The translations under genes were made by a program, and so were the position numbers. Shown piece by piece: positions 1 through 7,788 of a DNA stretch of 8,983 nt. The notes under the pieces were generated by a model. It saw only the letters and a list, made by a program, of their open reading frames with translations. It had not been told where the DNA came from and made no database searches. The number at the start of each line of letters is the position of its first letter. Positions within the stretch are counted from its first letter, which is position 1. The stretch lies in assembly GCA_002297865.1 (NCBI GenBank), contig DBKX01000294.1, positions 1 to 8,983 of the forward strand, read 5' to 3'. The stretch comes from Lachnoclostridium sp. UBA739 (lineage in GTDB: Bacteria; Bacillota_A; Clostridia; Lachnospirales; Lachnospiraceae).

Positions 1-2662
1 ATATCTTATCTGCTGTAACAGTTGTCTTAAATTCGTTATTAATTGCCTGAATCCACTCAACTCCAAGAATAGAATCTAAACCGACGTCTGCCATGTTCGT
101 ATCCTCATTTACTTCGTCTTCTTCTAATGCTAACATATCCATTAGCTGCTGCTTTAACCAATCCTTAATTGGTTCTACAGACACAACCTCTTTCTCTGTC
201 GGTTTTTCTGGTTCTATGGACACGATAGTATTCTCCGTGTCTGTCAGTCTAACTGGTTCTTGTTTTGACTCTTCTAACGTAATAGCTTCAATTAACTCAT
301 TTCCTTGTAATTGTATCAAGGAAGATGTCTCGAACTCTTCTTGTTCTACAATTGGCTCGCTGCCTCCTAATACAATCCCTACTGTCTCTTCTATATCATC
401 TGTCTCGTTTGTATCAAATTGGCTAGGCTCCTGCTGACTTTCTGCTACATCCTGTTCTTGACTGCAGAAATATTCTGCCAGTTCATGAACTGTCTTGTAT
501 TGGTAAATAATATCTGCTTTTATGTCAACTCCAAAACTGTCATTTATTTTCTGTATCCATTCTACACCTACAATAGAATCAAGTCCTAACGAAATGAAGT
601 CCATGTTCACATCAATTTCGTTTGTTTCAATAAGAAGCGTATCACTCAAACTTGCAACAAGAAGTTCCTCAACAATCTTAACATTATCTATACTATCTTC
701 TGTATTACTTAACTTAATTGGTTTTGCTTCTTGCTTTGTTTCCTGTTTTACTTCCTGTTTTGTTGTCTCTTTCAATTCGTGTTTTTCTTCTTTGATAACA
801 GCTTGTTCTTGTACAGTTTCTGGTGCAAATGTCTGCTGCAACCAGTAAGTCTTCTTTACAAATGGATATAAGTTCAAATGGACAGCTTTTGCAGTCTCAT
901 CCTGCTCTATCTGCTTCCATTCCAAAGAAGCTCCTTCGCAATAATATTTTGCTAACACATTCAAACGTTCTTTCTCATCTGTTACATTTTGAAGAGACTC
1001 ACTTAGTATCTGATCCCAGTCTTCTTTCTTCTGTGCCTGGCTCTTAAATACAGTATTATCTAATTGACCACATTCCAGTTTATTTAACTGTTCCAAAACT
1101 TCTTCTTTTGATTCCGCTACAAATGCGCAACGATATCCAAAATGATGTCTGCCTTCCAATAAGGTATATGCGATATCGAAAAGACTTTCTGTAGTGGTTT
1201 CCATATAGGTTCTGAACTCTTCAATTTTTTTCTTAAGTGATTCTTCTTTCTTAGCTGACATTACGAACAAAACTGGTTTCTGTTTGCTTACAGCCTTTCT
1301 CTCTCCCATATATTCTTCTACAACCATATGGGCATTTGTTCCACTCATACCAAAAGCACTAACAGCTCCCGTCCTTGGCTTTCCTGGTTCTTCGTACCAT
1401 GGCTTTGTTTCTGTATTGACATAGAAGGAACTATTCTGCCAGTTAATAAATTCGTTTCGATTTTTGAAATTGAGGCTTGCTGGTATCTCTTTGTGTTCAA
1501 TACTCTTAACCATAGCGATTAAACTAGTGATACCGGATGCAGCGAAAGAATGTCCAATATTCGTTTTAACAGAAATCAATGCACAGAAGTTCTCTTTTTG
1601 AGTAAACGAACGAAATGCTTCGTTCAACGCGTTTACCTCAATTGGATCCCCTAACTTAGTTCCTGTTCCATGAGCTGCAACACAACCTATATTCTCTGGA
1701 TTAATGTCATATTTCTCATAAACTTCTTTTAAGAGCTTCTTTTGTGACAATCCACTTGGAGAGGTAATACCATTCGTCTTTCCATCATAGTTCACACCGC
1801 TACCTTTAATTACTGCATATATTGGATCACCATCTTTTTCTGCTTGAGACAACTTTTTAAGCACAACTACAGCTACCGCTTCTGCTGGAACCATTCCATC
1901 CGCACGCTTGTCAAAAGCGAAACATTCACCACTCTCCGAAATCATACCTGCATTTCCAATGGATTCAAGGGTTTTGCTACTTAATATCAAATTAACTCCT
2001 GCAGCGATTGCAGCATCACATTCTCCTGCCCGTAAACTCTGACACGCCTGATGAGCTGCCACCAGACTTGAAGAACAAGCAGTATTTATTGTCATAGTTG
2101 GTCCAGTCATATCCAGTAAATAAGAAATTCTTGCTGAAAGTACTGCCTCATGGTTGGATGTAATTGGCGCATTCATTCCACTTACATAGCGGTAATCTCC
2201 ACCTTCTGCACCAACAAACATTCCGATTTTTTCTTTCTGAATTTTGCTCTTTCCATATCCGGCATCCTCTAAAGCTCTCCATGATTCCTGTAAAAGCAAA
2301 CGATGCCTTGGGTCCATCATTTCTGCTTCTTTTGGTGATATTTCGAAGAATAATGGTTCAAATTCTGCCACACCAGGTATCCATCCACCTTTCCACTTGG
2401 CAATTGCATCTCGTTCCCCTTTAAAGCGGTCACTTGGAGCATAATCTACTACAGATTTTTCTCTTTCTAAGATAGACCACAGCTCATTTGTATCTCTTGC
2501 TCCAGGGAAACGTCCACTCATACCAATAATAGCAATTGGCTCTTTGTATGGGGCACTTTCTTGTCTTTCTTCTTTGTAGACAGGCTCAGAGACTGCTTCC
2601 TGTACTTCTACTGCATTACGCTCATCATTGCCACCATAGTAAGCTTGTAATTCCGCTTTATA
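1..2662 (-). CDS. Trans-AT polyketide synthase continuation: KS-ACP-ACP (tandem beta-branching ACPs); 3' end outside window
   Basis: This is the same reading frame as the preceding PKS gene, directly after its TAG, open for all 887 visible codons. Counting from the codon after TAG: linker (1-40), KS (41-450; Cys196 in NTACSSS, His331 in AHGTGT, His371 in KTNIGHS), post-KS linker ending in LNLYPFVKKTYW (596-607), a Lys/Gln/Glu repeat linker (about 617-650), ACP (659-733, Ser696), a ~95-residue Glu/Gln-rich linker and a second ACP (831 onward, Ser864) cut by the left edge. There are no AT, KR or DH domains. Both ACPs carry the Trp associated with HMG-synthase beta-branching, so the beta-keto product of this module is predicted to receive a beta-alkyl branch from cassette enzymes outside the window. 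It has no start of its own, so it is best read as the continuation of the upstream protein. If the TAG is real and not read through, this part would not be made. Confidence 0.85.
2..172 (-). other. Second tandem ACP with beta-branching Trp flag, cut by window edge
   Basis: The motif DVGLDSILGVEWIQAIN has Ser at codon 71-73 and Trp at codon 53-55, nearly identical to the first tandem ACP around the active site. A ~95-residue Glu/Gln-rich linker separates the two. The last helix lies beyond the left edge. Tandem ACPs in such modules are usually functionally redundant and raise throughput of the slow branching step; this is known for the family and not tested here. Confidence 0.88.
464..688 (-). 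other. First tandem ACP with beta-branching Trp flag
   Basis: The motif SLGLDSIVGVEWIQKIN carries the phosphopantetheine Ser at codon 575-577 and Trp six residues later (codon 557-559). ACPs used by HMG-CoA-synthase-like beta-branching cassettes, such as the mupirocin tandem ACPs, share this DSxxxxxW pattern, which is recognised by the HMG synthase partner. The ACPs of the two preceding modules have Leu and Tyr at the same place. Confidence 0.9.
725..760 (-). repeat. Short tandem repeat encoding three KQEx units in the KS-ACP linker
   Basis: Three consecutive 12-bp units encode KQEV KQET KQEA. They lie in the hydrophilic linker between the post-KS region and the first tandem ACP. This is low-complexity flexible tether sequence, probably arising by replication slippage. 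The copies differ at synonymous and one non-synonymous position, so the repeat is not perfect. Confidence 0.75.
1313..2542 (-). other. Ketosynthase domain KS3, beta-branching-module type
   Basis: This is a complete KS with Cys in NTACSSS (codon 2075-2077), His in AHGTGT (1670-1672) and His in KTNIGHS (1550-1552). It differs from KS2 in several conserved places: GMVPAEAVAVVVLK instead of a GEG motif, VAAHGTGT instead of VEAHGTGT, then IEVNALNEAF and GHSFAASG. From memory of the family, this set marks a KS sub-type found in modules with tandem ACPs and beta-branching, not loss of function. That match is recalled, not computed. It would extend the chain delivered by the KS2-KR-ACP module. Confidence 0.9.
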
Positions 2663-2665
2663 CTA
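2663..2665 (-). other. In-frame amber (TAG) codon inside the ACP-KS linker
   Basis: TAG interrupts an otherwise continuous frame: ...LTEYFME, stop, YKAELQAYYGG... Downstream the frame stays open for 887 codons to the window edge. No ATG, GTG, TTG or CTG occurs in frame before the Met of the KS core motif IIGMSGRF (2519-2521), and no Shine-Dalgarno site is visible. GAG, CAG or AAG would each become TAG by one base change, and an acidic residue is usual here. Candidate explanations are a point mutation, a sequencing or assembly error, or readthrough/suppression. The sequence alone does not decide between them. Confidence 0.9.
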
Positions 2666-5600
2666 TTCCATAAAGTATTCTGTCAGTTTTTCAAATGTTG
2701 AATAGCTAAAGAATATCGCTGGACTTAACGTAATTGCATATTTGTTTTGTAGTTTTTCTGCATATTCAGCCAAACTAATCGAATCAAATCCAAAGTCACC
2801 GAAGCTGCTATCTGTATCAATTCGTTCTACTGGAACTCCTAGCATATTTCCTGCTTCTTTAATCAAATCCTTTTGAACTTGTAACTTTATATCTTTGGTA
2901 ATCATCACATTACTTGTTTGTACAGAAACAGTCTTCGGTTTTGTAACCGACTGATGAGTCACTGTTCCAATAATACCAGCATTCTGTGCAATTCGTTCAA
3001 CTCGGCTTTGGTCGCCTGCCATAACGGTGTACTGCATTGTGCTTCTGTTTTCCAAAAGCTTCATCCATAAGTTGATTCCTTCTGCTGTCTTAAGCTCACG
3101 CAAACCACTTGTCTTAAGATAAAGTTCCTTGCCAGCCTCATCGGAGAATCCCATATTGCCTTCTTCCCACATCGGCCAATTGACAACAAGTGTAGTTTCC
3201 TCATCTTCATTTTGATTATGTATAGTTCCATATGACATGAGAAAGCGATTGGCTATGGCATAATCACATCCGCCAAAATCTCCTAATACTGCTGACGAAG
3301 AGGAAACATAGCATCTAAAATCTAAATTTTCCGTTTGGAATACCTCTTGCAATACTAGTGCACCATCTATTTTGGGTTTCAGAACATTCTCAATATCCTG
3401 CTCTGTTTTTTCTAAGATATTTCTCTTACCTTGAACTCCAGCACCGTGAATATAACCATTTACATTTCCATAAATCTTCTTTGTCTTCTTCAACGCACGT
3501 ACAACATCTGCTTTGTTACTAACATCACCTTGCAAGTAAATAGCCTTTCCACCAAGATGCTCTAATTCTTTTATATTCTGCTCAATTCTGTCATCCAGAT
3601 CTCTTCGTCCTAATAAAACAAAAGAAGCATGATATCGCTTTACTATTTTCTTTTCCAATTCGAATAGCAGTTTTCCTGCTCCACCTGTCACAAAGTAAAC
3701 TCCTCCCTCACGAAGAAGAGGGGTTCCCGACTGCAATGGTTTCTCCTTCTGTGTTGCAACAAAACGTTTGCCATCACGATAACGTACTGACTTTTTCTCT
3801 TTACAGCAGATTTCATCCCAAATTCTCTGTGTCCAGGTAGCCCAGTCTGATTTTGCTCTGTTTTCTCTACAATCCTCCAGAACTGAATAAATCTTCATGT
3901 GTGGGAATACACCTGCTAATGAGACTCCAAAACCTCCTGCTGCATCTAGCAAACTAAGTGATTCATCATCTTCACCTTCTGAAGCATACACAATCTGCTC
4001 TACCTGAATACCTACTTTTACTACTGCCTGAATCAAATGGAACATAACCATGTAATTTCTAGCTAATGTTCTATCTTCTCGAATCCACATGTATGAAATG
4101 GCAGATACTTTTCCATACTGTTTCTTTATATTCTCAAATACCGTTCTAAAATCATTTTCATTACTTGGGTCAATTTCAAAAACATCGTCCTTGATATTTC
4201 CTGCATAACCTTTCTGTTGTACAAAAATGACCTTAGTCTTTGGTGCGTTCTCATGTATTTTTCTTCTAACAGCTTCTTGATTCTGCTGTCCCGAAACCAT
4301 CCAAACAAGGGTTTCTGGCTTATCTAAATCTTTTGTCTGTGCTTCTTCTTCAACCCACTCTTCCGTATAAAGTTTTAATACGGAATCAAAACTTTTTGCT
4401 TCTTCTTGCTTGGATTCCACTGTTACCGTAGTACTAGTTTCATTTTCAATCCAAAAACGTTCTTTCTCGAATGGGTAGGTTGGCATGGAAATTCTTTGAT
4501 GTTTTTCACCTTCAAATAATTTCTCATATGACAATGCATATCCTTCTGCAAATAATTCAGCTATGCTATCTAAGTTTTTCTCATATTGTAAGCCCTTCGT
4601 ACAGTTTACAATGCATTTTTCACCGAATTCTTTTACAGCTTTCTGCATCTTTTTCTGCTCTCCAGAATAAACGGAGTCTACCGATTCATCCGAAAGCCAT
4701 TTCTCAAGCTTACGACATGCCTCAACATAATCCGTTGCAACACAGGCACAGCGGAATTTGAAATGTTTTCTTCCTTGTAATAAAACATAGCTCATATTAC
4801 CACTGTCTGTTTCCTCTGTTGTTTTCCAGTACTGTACAAGCTGCTCTACTTGTTTTCTCAAACTTTTCTCTGTTTTAGCTGATACAACGAATAGATAAGC
4901 ATCCTTTTTACTGGTCGTTATGCGATGTTGTGGTGCTTCTCTAAGAACCATATGAGCATTTGTTCCACTAGCACCAAATGCACTTACCACAGCCTGCATC
5001 TTTTCACCGTCTTGACACGTCCAGTCCTTTGTCTTTGTATTCACATAAAACGGTGAACTATCAAAATCTATATTACTATTTCGTTTTTCAAAATTTATGG
5101 AAGCAGGAATCTTTTTATGCTTCATACTTAGTAAAACCTTAATTACACCTGCAACTCCGGCAACGTATTGTGTATGACCAACATTAGTCTTTACTGAACC
5201 AATGGCACAATATCCTTTTTTATCTGTATAAGCACGGAACGCTCTTGTAAGTGCTTGTACTTCAATTGGGTCTCCAAGCTTTGTTCCTGTTCCATGAGCT
5301 TCCACCATCTGAACCTGTTCTGGATTAATGCCAAATGTATCATAAACTTTTCTTTCCAGTTGTTCTTGTGCTTTCGCACTTGGTGCTGTCAACCCATTCG
5401 TTGAACCGTCTTGATTAATGCCACTGCCTGCAATCACACCATGTATGGTATCTCCATCTCGAAGAGCATCATCCATTCTTTTTAGAACAACTGCTGCTAC
5501 ACCTTCACCATAAGCAAATCCATTTGCTCTTTCATCGAACGTATAACATTTTCCATCAGGAGAAAGCATCCCAACTCGTTCTTCTGCCACAATTAGATTT

Positions 5601-7759
5601 GGTGTACACTGTAGTGCAACACCACCTGCTAATGCCATGTCCGTCTCCCTTGCCCATAAGCCTTGACATGCCAGATGTATTGCAACCATACTACTTGAAC
5701 ATGCTGTATCAATGGCGATTGCAGGTCCTTTTAAATCTAAGTAGTAGGAAAGTCTTGCCGCTGTAGCAGAGGTCATATTTCCCCAGAATGCCTGCCCAGG
5801 TGTTTTCTGATCAAACAGATTCATATAATCATTTCCACCGCATGCTGCATATACGCCACAGGATAGGCCACTAACTCCTTCTCCACAATATCCTGAATCC
5901 TCCATCGCTTTCCATGCTTCCTCTAAGAACAGCCTTTGCTGAGGATCCATATAAGTAGCTTCACGTCCTGATATATTAAAGAACAATGGGTCAAACTTAT
6001 CAATATCATTTAGCAAACCTGCACGGTTACTAAGAGGAGTCTTAACATTTTTTGTTACTTCTTCCTTTGAAAGATCCCAACGCTCAATCGTATGAACTAA
6101 ATCTTTTCCATTCTCAAGATACTGCCAGAATTCCTCAACAGAATCTGCTTCAGAAAATCTTCCACTATATCCTATAATTGCAATGTCACATTTTTCAATG
6201 TTATCTGACTCTAAACGATGTTCCTTGATTGACTCTACATTTCTAATGAGTATTGGTTCTTCTAGCTTTGACTGTTCTTCTTCTGGTTCATCCTCAATCT
6301 CAGGTCCGTCTTCCAAACTGTCTGTATCCTGTTCCAATATCGTTATGCTGTCACCAAAATCCTCTATGATATGCTCTCTTAACTGCTCCACAGTGGTATA
6401 GTCAAATAAATCAATTGCCTGTAGAGAAATGCCCAATCCCTCATTAATTTTCTGTATCAAAGTAGTTCCCATGATGGAATCCATTCCATATTCGGAAAAT
6501 GGATACTTAATGTCAACATCCTGCGCATCCATTCCCAACACTGCTGCAATTAGATTGGTAAGATAATTCTCTACATACTCACTTATATCCAGCTGCACAA
6601 TTTTTTTAGTGCTGCTTTTTTTGACCACTTGTTTACTCTTAGGCATTTCTTCTTTTGTATCTTTATTAGAAAAGGCATTATCTAGAACAACCTCTCCATC
6701 ACTTTGGGCTAGGATAATCTGTTGTCCTAAATCATGAGCATCACTGGCTGGAAACAATACTTGGCTGTAGCCACATTCCGTGAAAATTCTGTCCCAGGTT
6801 TCTGGATACAATCCTGGACATCCTGGAATACGATTTTCCTTATCTTCGTATTTCCACCAGCCATCCAGCATACCAAAAGTCAGATGATTAAATATGGTAG
6901 AGGAACTAATTTCATTCACAAATATAATTCCGTCTTTTCTTAAAAGTCCTTTTGCATGCTCCAGTGTTTTCTTAATATTTGAAGTTGCATGCAATACGTT
7001 AGTTGCAATTACAAAATCATATTGTCCTACTTGGAAATCCTGTACAATCACTGGTTTTTCCACATCAAACAACTCAAATTTCATGAAACTATTATGTTTT
7101 CCAAATGTCTCTTTTCCAAAATCCAAAAAGACCTTTGATATGTCGGTATAACAGTATTCGCCAATGTAGTCCTTGTAAGGCTTTAGTTTTTCAAGAACTG
7201 GTGCTGTAGTTCCACCACTTCCTGCCCCAATTTCTAAGATTCTAATTGCTGGCTTATCCTGTGTTTCAATTTCTGCCTCTATACATTGAATTAATGCATC
7301 TACTAACACATCGTTAAAGTAATCTGCAATTTTGTTATGTTTATAAATTCCTTCCACATACTCCATGGTACCATTTGGAAACATAACATTAGTAGCTAGT
7401 TCTTTTCCTGTTATAATCTCTGTTAAAGAATGCATTACTAAATCTGTCAGCTGTACCAATGCTCTGGCATCCGCATTCTGGCTGTAAAGCTTCACCCCCT
7501 GGTTCCACTCATCCCGTGCCTGTTTTAAGTCTATTTTTTTCTGACAGTATGCAGCCTCTGCTTCTTTGTCATATGTAATTAGTCCTTGTTTTGCTAAAAC
7601 TTCCAATGTCCACTGCATCCACATAACATAACTATTTCTAATCTTGTAAGTCTTCTTCAAATGCTGCACATCAACTTGCGTCTTATCTTCCGTAAAGAAT
7701 CCGATAGACTGTAATTCTGCCAATAACAGGTTGTAGAGAATTTTCTCTAACTCGTTCAT
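2663..7759 (-). CDS. Trans-AT polyketide synthase: C-methyltransferase-ACP-KS-KR-ACP
   Basis: The protein is 1698 residues from the ATG at 7757-7759, which has a well-spaced AAGGAGG. Domains in order: C-methyltransferase with helical lid (about 1-355), ACP (389-468, Ser428), acidic linker (about 482-500), KS (523-940; Cys687, His822, His862 all present), post-KS linker ending SMPTYPFEKERFW (1091-1103), KR with structural and catalytic halves (about 1128-1600) and a second ACP (1622-1697, Ser1660). No acyltransferase is present, so malonyl units must come from an AT in trans. The MT-ACP pair completes the module whose KS ends the upstream protein; KS-KR-ACP is a full reducing module. The KR glycine-rich motif is altered. 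The frame ends in TAG exactly where the ACP-to-KS linker should continue, and the same frame then encodes another KS. The true product may therefore be a longer protein, with this part a truncated or amber-interrupted form. Confidence 0.93.
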   Translation of the reverse strand: MNELEKILYNLLLAELQSIGFFTEDKTQVDVQHLKKTYKIRNSYVMWMQWTLEVLAKQGLITYDKEAEAAYCQKKIDLKQARDEWNQGVKLYSQNADARALVQLTDLVMHSLTEIITGKELATNVMFPNGTMEYVEGIYKHNKIADYFNDVLVDALIQCIEAEIETQDKPAIRILEIGAGSGGTTAPVLEKLKPYKDYIGEYCYTDISKVFLDFGKETFGKHNSFMKFELFDVEKPVIVQDFQVGQYDFVIATNVLHATSNIKKTLEHAKGLLRKDGIIFVNEISSSTIFNHLTFGMLDGWWKYEDKENRIPGCPGLYPETWDRIFTECGYSQVLFPASDAHDLGQQIILAQSDGEVVLDNAFSNKDTKEEMPKSKQVVKKSSTKKIVQLDISEYVENYLTNLIAAVLGMDAQDVDIKYPFSEYGMDSIMGTTLIQKINEGLGISLQAIDLFDYTTVEQLREHIIEDFGDSITILEQDTDSLEDGPEIEDEPEEEQSKLEEPILIRNVESIKEHRLESDNIEKCDIAIIGYSGRFSEADSVEEFWQYLENGKDLVHTIERWDLSKEEVTKNVKTPLSNRAGLLNDIDKFDPLFFNISGREATYMDPQQRLFLEEAWKAMEDSGYCGEGVSGLSCGVYAACGGNDYMNLFDQKTPGQAFWGNMTSATAARLSYYLDLKGPAIAIDTACSSSMVAIHLACQGLWARETDMALAGGVALQCTPNLIVAEERVGMLSPDGKCYTFDERANGFAYGEGVAAVVLKRMDDALRDGDTIHGVIAGSGINQDGSTNGLTAPSAKAQEQLERKVYDTFGINPEQVQMVEAHGTGTKLGDPIEVQALTRAFRAYTDKKGYCAIGSVKTNVGHTQYVAGVAGVIKVLLSMKHKKIPASINFEKRNSNIDFDSSPFYVNTKTKDWTCQDGEKMQAVVSAFGASGTNAHMVLREAPQHRITTSKKDAYLFVVSAKTEKSLRKQVEQLVQYWKTTEETDSGNMSYVLLQGRKHFKFRCACVATDYVEACRKLEKWLSDESVDSVYSGEQKKMQKAVKEFGEKCIVNCTKGLQYEKNLDSIAELFAEGYALSYEKLFEGEKHQRISMPTYPFEKERFWIENETSTTVTVESKQEEAKSFDSVLKLYTEEWVEEEAQTKDLDKPETLVWMVSGQQNQEAVRRKIHENAPKTKVIFVQQKGYAGNIKDDVFEIDPSNENDFRTVFENIKKQYGKVSAISYMWIREDRTLARNYMVMFHLIQAVVKVGIQVEQIVYASEGEDDESLSLLDAAGGFGVSLAGVFPHMKIYSVLEDCRENRAKSDWATWTQRIWDEICCKEKKSVRYRDGKRFVATQKEKPLQSGTPLLREGGVYFVTGGAGKLLFELEKKIVKRYHASFVLLGRRDLDDRIEQNIKELEHLGGKAIYLQGDVSNKADVVRALKKTKKIYGNVNGYIHGAGVQGKRNILEKTEQDIENVLKPKIDGALVLQEVFQTENLDFRCYVSSSSAVLGDFGGCDYAIANRFLMSYGTIHNQNEDEETTLVVNWPMWEEGNMGFSDEAGKELYLKTSGLRELKTAEGINLWMKLLENRSTMQYTVMAGDQSRVERIAQNAGIIGTVTHQSVTKPKTVSVQTSNVMITKDIKLQVQKDLIKEAGNMLGVPVERIDTDSSFGDFGFDSISLAEYAEKLQNKYAITLSPAIFFSYSTFEKLTEYFME
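2669..2896 (-). other. Acyl carrier protein domain of the KS-KR module
   Basis: Residues 1622-1697 form an ACP with the motif GDFGFDSISLAEYAEKL; Ser1660 (codon 2780-2782) is the phosphopantetheine site. The C-terminal helix runs through FFSYSTFEKLTEYFME straight into the TAG. In trans-AT PKSs this helix normally continues through a short EEYxxELxxYYG-like linker into the next KS. The codons just after the TAG encode YKAELQAYYGG, which fits that linker. Confidence 0.92.
2960..4378 (-). other. Ketoreductase domain with altered NADPH-binding motif
   Basis: Residues ~1128-1345 are the structural half (including LDAAGGFGVSLAGVFPHMK) and ~1350-1535 the catalytic Rossmann half. The active-site set is intact: Lys1463 (KPKIDG), Ser1487 (VSSSSAVLG), Tyr1500 and Asn1504 (DYAIAN). 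The nucleotide-binding loop reads TGGAGKLL (1358-1365; 3665-3688) where the family has TGGxGGLG or similar, so the third glycine is Leu1365. That position packs against the cofactor pyrophosphate, so activity may be reduced or lost. The LDD motif of typical B-type KRs is absent (GAGVQGKRN at 1439-1447), but stereochemistry cannot be assigned safely. Confidence 0.88.
4940..6193 (-). other. Ketosynthase domain KS2
   Basis: Residues 523-940 form a complete KS from IAIIGYSGRF to SAFGASGTNAHMVL. The catalytic residues are all present: Cys687 in DTACSSS (codon 5699-5701), His822 in EAHGTGT and His862 in KTNVGHTQ. It takes the chain from the preceding MT-ACP and performs decarboxylative Claisen extension with a malonyl-ACP loaded in trans. 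The nucleophile region and GEG motif (GFAYGEGVAAVVLK) are standard, giving no sign of a non-elongating KS. Confidence 0.93.
6356..6595 (-). other. Acyl carrier protein domain following the methyltransferase
   Basis: Residues 389-468 form an ACP with the motif EYGMDSIMGTTLIQKIN; Ser428 (codon 6476-6478) is the expected 4'-phosphopantetheine site. The residue six positions after the serine is Leu, not Trp, so this ACP does not carry the beta-branching flag seen in the two ACPs further downstream. It is the only visible functional carrier for the split KS1/MT module, since the ACP-like domain at the end of the upstream protein lacks its serine. Confidence 0.92.
6695..7759 (-). other. C-methyltransferase (cMT) domain with N-terminal helical lid
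   Basis: Residues 1-100 match the helical region that precedes cMT domains in trans-AT PKSs (LLLAELQSIGFF at 11-22). The SAM-binding motif I is LEIGAGSGG at 175-183 (7211-7237). The conserved NVLHATSNI places a His at 257 and the VNEI strand a Glu at 283. Their 26-residue spacing fits the His-Glu active-site pair described for PKS C-methyltransferases. GWWKYEDKENRIPG (300-313) matches the family's GWW..ED motif. The predicted reaction is SAM-dependent methylation of the alpha-carbon of a beta-ketoacyl chain on an ACP, most likely the adjacent one (Ser428). No motif loss is visible, so the domain is probably active. An N-terminal MT is odd because its cognate KS lies on the preceding protein. 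Confidence 0.9.
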
Positions 7760-7788
7760 CCTTAATCCTCCTTGTCTCAAGCATGTTA
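7760..7788 (-). promoter_or_regulatory. Intergenic gap with strong ribosome binding site
   Basis: This 29-bp gap is the only non-coding DNA in the window. It carries AAGGAGG (complement of 7767-7773), followed by 7 nt and then ATG at 7757-7759. This fixes the start of the MT-ACP-KS-KR-ACP gene at that ATG rather than at the in-frame TTG seven codons upstream (7778-7780), which would place the Shine-Dalgarno sequence inside the coding region. There is no room for a promoter or terminator, so the two PKS genes are probably co-transcribed. Confidence 0.9.

Noticed and set aside
93..848. Plus-strand open frames such as 93-437 and 522-848
   Set aside because: They are antisense to well-conserved ACP and linker coding sequence, have low-complexity Ser/Cys/Phe-rich translations and no ribosome binding site. 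The same holds for the other plus-strand frames across the window.
1670..1905. KS3 as an inactive ketosynthase because of VPAEAV and VAAHGTGT changes
   Set aside because: Cys and both catalytic His are intact, and these substitutions are recalled as typical of a KS sub-type in beta-branching modules.
2519..2521. ATG in the KS core (IIGMSGRF) as the start of a separate downstream gene
   Set aside because: Starting there would remove the first beta strand of the KS, and no Shine-Dalgarno site precedes it.
2669..2671. ATG just before the TAG as a start for the downstream KS-ACP-ACP
   Set aside because: It is followed by GAA then the TAG itself, so it would encode a dipeptide. It is the Met of the ACP helix YFME.
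4126..5379. Minus-strand alternative-frame open frames at 4126-4308 and 5191-5379
   Set aside because: They overlap the KR and KS2 coding frames and have no family resemblance or start signals.
7757..7780. In-frame TTG at 7778-7780 as start of the MT-ACP-KS-KR-ACP gene
   Set aside because: It would put the strong AAGGAGG inside the coding region. The ATG at 7757-7759 sits 7 nt after that site and begins the conserved lid helix.
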